Assembly: GCA_036559195.1 (NCBI GenBank) | Contig: DATBTN010000001.1 | Coordinates: 30,095 to 94,094 of the forward strand | DNA from: Candidatus Baltobacteraceae bacterium | GTDB taxonomy: Bacteria; Vulcanimicrobiota; Vulcanimicrobiia; Vulcanimicrobiales; Vulcanimicrobiaceae | Direction: 5' to 3' | DNA: 64,000 bases | Part shown: piece after piece, positions 61,275 through 64,000 of the stretch | How positions within the stretch are numbered: position 1 is the first letter of the stretch | Layout of the letters: every line of letters begins with the position of its first letter | Translations under genes and position numbers: made by a program | Notes under the pieces: generated by a model | Seen by the model: the letters and a program-made list of their open reading frames with translations, nothing else | Databases searched by the model: none | Told to the model about the DNA's origin: nothing

Positions 61275-62374
61275 TCGACGCCGCCGAACGAGCGCGGGTG
61301 CAGCGCGGCTGCACCCGCTTCGTCGGGCATCCCCCACAACCGATCGCGGAACGATTGCGGGCGATCGCGCACGCCTGCGGAGAAGACGAACGCGCGGACC
61401 GGTACGGAGGCGGCGAGCTGCTCGCGTCATTCGAAGCGACGATCGCCGCCCTGCTCGGTAAGGAAGCCGCGGTCTTCATGCCGAGCGGCACGATGGCGCA
61501 GCAGATCGCGCTACGCGTTCACGCCGATGCGCGGCGCCGCGCGACGGTCGCGCTCCATCCGCAGAGCCATCTCCTGCTCTCCGAGGCCGGCGCGATCGAA
61601 GCGCTGCACGGGCTGCGCGCGATACCGGTGGGAGATCGCAACCGGCTCTTCACGCAGGCCGACCTCGAAGCGATCGCGGAACCGGTGGGCGCCGTGCTCT
61701 TCGAGTTGCCGGAACGCAATATCGGTGGGGCGCTTCGGCCGTGGGACGACCTTCTTGCGATGACCGCCTGGGCGCGTGAGGCTGGGGCTGCTGCGCACCT
61801 GGACGGCGCGCGCTTGTGGGAATCGCAACCGTACTATGGCGCGTCGTACGCCGAGTTGAGCGCACCGTTCGATACCGCGTACGTCTCGTTCTATAAAATC
61901 CTCAACGCCGTGGCCGGCGCCGCACTCGCGGGACCGAAAGCGATTATCGATCAAGCACGCCTGTGGCAGTGGCGTCACGGCGGGCGGCTCGTCGCGCAAT
62001 ACCCGATGATCGTCTCCGCTCGCGAGGGTTTGAAGACGTATCTTCCGCGGATCCCGCGTTACGTGGAGCGCGCGCGAGCGATCGCACGGGCGATCGGATC
62101 CTTCGATGCGGTGACGGTTACGCCGAACCCGCCGCCGACCAACATGCTGCACGCGTTCGTGCGAGGCGATTTCGATCGCCTCGATGCGGCCGCGATGCGC
62201 GTTGCCGAGGAGACGGGGATTTGGCTCGTCGGTGCGTTCGCGCGCGGCGATATTCCGGACCGGCAGATGTTCGAGCTGAGTTGTGGCGACGGCTCGCTGG
62301 AGATCTCCGACGACGACGTGCGCGACTGGTTCGAGCGGTTACTTCGATATGCGCGCGTGCAAGAGCGTGCGTAA
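61271..62374 (+). CDS. Threonine aldolase/beta-eliminating lyase family PLP enzyme
   Basis: Protein of 367 residues. GGGELLASFEATIAALLGKE and FMPSGTMAQQIALRVHA begin the PLP fold; HLDGARLWES is the family Asp/Arg motif, and the PLP Lys is in YVSFYKILNAVAGAALAGP. It resembles low-specificity threonine aldolases, which split threonine into glycine and acetaldehyde. GTG start at 61271 overlaps the end of the peptidase remnant. The last 36 bases overlap a convergent gene. Confidence 0.85.
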   Translation: MIDAAERARVQRGCTRFVGHPPQPIAERLRAIAHACGEDERADRYGGGELLASFEATIAALLGKEAAVFMPSGTMAQQIALRVHADARRRATVALHPQSHLLLSEAGAIEALHGLRAIPVGDRNRLFTQADLEAIAEPVGAVLFELPERNIGGALRPWDDLLAMTAWAREAGAAAHLDGARLWESQPYYGASYAELSAPFDTAYVSFYKILNAVAGAALAGPKAIIDQARLWQWRHGGRLVAQYPMIVSAREGLKTYLPRIPRYVERARAIARAIGSFDAVTVTPNPPPTNMLHAFVRGDFDRLDAAAMRVAEETGIWLVGAFARGDIPDRQMFELSCGDGSLEISDDDVRDWFERLLRYARVQERA

Positions 62375-62842
62375 ATCGTCGACGCGGCCGTCGTCGACGT
62401 TGCGTTTCGAAATGAGCGCGAACGTGCGATTGGGGAAAAACAGCAGAAAGAGATTCGGCGTCTCCCGATACGATGCGAAAGCGCTCCAAGCGGTTTGCGA
62501 CGCAGTCGTCGCGGAGGCGTATCGAACGCCGGAATCATCGAACGTGTAGGTCTTTCCCGGAACGCGCAAATGCGTTCGATACATGCGTTGCGCCGTAAGG
62601 TACACGGTCGTACCATAGGCGACGCCCCAGACGACCGCCGCGATTGCGACCTCAAGCAGCAGCAGCGCGGCGACGTCCCGAGGGTGATTCGGGGGTCTTA
62701 GCCAGCCGCGGGCCGCGTCCAAAATCACGAGCACGAGGAGCGTCAAGAGCGCGAAGCGCAGCAGCCGCCGCGCGAGAATCGCATGGAACGCTTCGAAATA
62801 GTCGGCGCGCCGGCGCGCGATCGTTACGCGAATCGGCGTCAC
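62339..62842 (-). CDS. YcxB-like membrane protein
   Basis: Protein of 167 residues. Two transmembrane helices (about 27-45 and 60-80) and a C-terminal YcxB-type domain, with YRTHLRVPGKTYTFDDSGVRY and WSAFASYRETPNLFLLFF. Function unknown. The 3' end overlaps the threonine aldolase gene by 36 bases. Its start overlaps the end of the LOG gene (4 bases). Confidence 0.78.
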   Translation of the reverse strand: MTPIRVTIARRRADYFEAFHAILARRLLRFALLTLLVLVILDAARGWLRPPNHPRDVAALLLLEVAIAAVVWGVAYGTTVYLTAQRMYRTHLRVPGKTYTFDDSGVRYASATTASQTAWSAFASYRETPNLFLLFFPNRTFALISKRNVDDGRVDDLRTLLHARISK

Positions 62843-63381
62843 GAGGCGTTGAGAAGCTCGAAGAGCGCGTCGACGGTGGAGACGGATTGCATGAGCCGGC
62901 GATTCTCCGTGGTAACGAACCCTTCGCGAACCATGTTATCGAAGAGCGCGAGCAAATCGTCGTAATACCCGTCGGCATTGAGCAGCACGACGGGTTTGGT
63001 GTGAATTCGTAACTGCGCCCACGTAACGATCTCGCAGAGCTCGTCCATCGTGCCGAAGCCGCCCGGCAATGCGACGAACGCGTCGGCCAGATCGGACATC
63101 AGCGCCTTGCGCTCGTGCATGCTCGCAACCACATGAAGATCGCTCAATCCGTCGTGCGCGATCTCTTTGGTCGCGAGCGTGGCGGGAATGACGCCAACCA
63201 CGCGACCGCCCGCCGCGAGCGCCGTGTCTGCGACTACCCCCATCAGACCGACGCGCCCACCGCCGTAGACGATCCCAAAACCCTCGGCGGCGCAGCGCGC
63301 GGCAACGGCACTCGCGAGCCGCACGTACGCGTCGCCCCTGCCCGTGCGCGAACCGCAAAAAACGCAGATCGCCTTGCTCAC
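62839..63381 (-). CDS. LOG-family protein (TIGR00730 type)
   Basis: Protein of 180 residues. ICVFCGSRTGRGDAY at the start, GFGIVYGGGRVGLMGVVAD and the motif VALPGGFGTMDELCEIVTWA define the Lonely Guy family, phosphoribohydrolases that release cytokinin-type bases or 5'-monophosphate bases. GTG 63381 is chosen because it begins the Rossmann strand at the right place and overlaps the stop of the gene upstream (GTGA). Confidence 0.9.
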   Translation of the reverse strand: MSKAICVFCGSRTGRGDAYVRLASAVAARCAAEGFGIVYGGGRVGLMGVVADTALAAGGRVVGVIPATLATKEIAHDGLSDLHVVASMHERKALMSDLADAFVALPGGFGTMDELCEIVTWAQLRIHTKPVVLLNADGYYDDLLALFDNMVREGFVTTENRRLMQSVSTVDALFELLNAS

Positions 63382-63665
63382 GTCAATAACTCGTACGTCT
63401 CCGGGCTGCGACTTTCCATGATCTGCATGATTCCCGCCCGGGCGTGCGTTTCGAAATGCGGCGAGGCTCGATGCTCGTCGAGAGCTGCCTGGTCGTCGTA
63501 CTGCTCGTAAAGGAAGAAACGCCGCGGCTCTTGCGTGGAGCGATGAACCAGATAGAGCCGATTCCCAGGCTCGCGACGCGTTTGTTCGGCCAGCGCGAGA
63601 AAGTGAGCCGCAGCTTCCTCCTCGTGGCCGGTCGCAATGAGATAGGTTACGGCCAAGACGATCAT
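63378..63665 (-). CDS. Antibiotic biosynthesis monooxygenase-family protein
   Basis: Protein of 95 residues with the ferredoxin-like ABM fold: AVTYLIATGHEEEAAAHF, EPGNRLYLVHRSTQEPRRFF with LYEQYDDQAALDEHRASPHF, where the last His is typical. Family members (YgiN-like) act on quinones or as haem degraders; the substrate is unknown. ATG 63665 begins at the first beta strand. It is the first gene of a three-gene minus-strand unit with the LOG and YcxB genes. Confidence 0.85.
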   Translation of the reverse strand: MIVLAVTYLIATGHEEEAAAHFLALAEQTRREPGNRLYLVHRSTQEPRRFFLYEQYDDQAALDEHRASPHFETHARAGIMQIMESRSPETYELLT

Positions 63666-63715
63666 GGCGGCGGCTTTGGCAGCGGCTCGCGCGGTGCCTG
63701 CAGAAGAAGAGGTGC

Positions 63716-64000
63716 ATGCCCGACGATCGGAGCCGTCTCGTCTTCTCAAGCGACGCCGGCTGGCAGATCCCCGAACCCAAACGCCAAGCGAAGCCGCAGC
63801 AGCGCGGCAACGTTCCAGACGACGGCATCCTTCGCGTCGCGCGCGAACGGCGACGCGGCAGCGTCGTCTGCATCGTTACCGGTTTGGGCGAACGCGAGTG
63901 CGACGCCGTTGCCAAGGCGTTAAAAAAGCTCTGCGGATCCGGCGGGACGGCAAAAAACGGCACCGTCGAGATCCAAGGCGACCATCGAGAAAAAATCGTC
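63716..64000 (+). CDS. SUI1/YciH-type translation factor, 3' end cut by window edge
   Basis: The frame is open to the right edge (95 codons visible). The SUI1 domain is clear: ILRVARERRRGSVVCIVTGL, CDAVAKALKKLCGSGGTA and the ending KNGTVEIQGDHREKIV. YciH is the bacterial relative of eIF1 and influences start-codon selection. ATG 63716 is preceded by GAAGAAGAGG. It is divergent from the ABM gene, with a 50-base gap. Confidence 0.88.
   Translation, partial: MPDDRSRLVFSSDAGWQIPEPKRQAKPQQRGNVPDDGILRVARERRRGSVVCIVTGLGERECDAVAKALKKLCGSGGTAKNGTVEIQGDHREKIV

Overview
The window is one block of very GC-rich bacterial chromosome. Genes are packed tightly, many pairs share ATGA or GTGA start/stop overlaps, and GTG and TTG starts are common. 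I see no rRNA, tRNA, CRISPR array, insertion sequence or prophage. LPS-export genes (lptC-lptB-lptF/G), an outer-membrane-type barrel protein and lipoproteins point to a diderm. MinCDE, RodA, FtsEX and a MoxR/DUF58/SpoIIM/RDD set make it a rod-forming cell with an elaborate envelope. The gene mix does not match a well-known model phylum. An uncultivated lineage such as Candidatus Eremiobacterota would fit, but that is inference without database support.

Layout. 1-9.2 kb (+): envelope cluster with a truncated LpxB-like gene, O-antigen ligase, lptC-like, lptB, lptF/G, a DUF3084 membrane protein, a YqgF nuclease, a barrel-like exported protein, a TPR protein, a glycosyltransferase and a SemiSWEET. 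9.2-12.5 kb (-): an exported protein and a RecQ helicase with an extra C-terminal Tudor-like domain. 12.6-15.2 kb (+): the recombination/replication set dnaX-ybaB-recR. 15.2-17.5 kb: a methyltransferase, a membrane-protein/regulator pair behind a perfect operator-like palindrome, and a MOSC protein. 17.5-25.2 kb: MoxR-DUF58-DUF4129-DUF4350 cluster with SpoIIM, RDD and DUF697 proteins. 25.2-31.5 kb: an M48 protease, then minC-minD-minD-minE-rodA. 31.5-35.3 kb: GGDEF-EAL protein, methyltransferase and an Imm26-like/LRR fusion. 35.3-39 kb: RNase E/G with a leader containing a small ORF, and a HAD phosphatase. 39-45.5 kb (-): ftsE-ftsX-histidine kinase-response regulator, then two S41 proteases. 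45.6-53.3 kb: acyl-CoA dehydrogenase, a palindromic-repeat island, a PatB-like lyase, DUF695/RraB, peroxiredoxin, and a minus-strand operon ending in histidine decarboxylase and an ACT protein. 53.4-56.1 kb: a TsdA-like dihaem cytochrome, a YeiH transporter and a LysR regulator. 56.3-60.6 kb: one very long gene fusing the E2 and E1 parts of 2-oxoglutarate dehydrogenase. 60.6-64 kb: small enzymes, a prolyl oligopeptidase remnant and the start of a SUI1/YciH gene.

The most unusual items are the complete lipoyl-lipoyl-PSBD-E2-E1 fusion and the repeat-like sequence in its linker, the tandem MinD genes, the RecQ-Tudor fusion, the small ORF with a perfect Shine-Dalgarno ahead of RNase E/G, the Imm26-like/LRR protein and the histidine decarboxylase/ACT pair.
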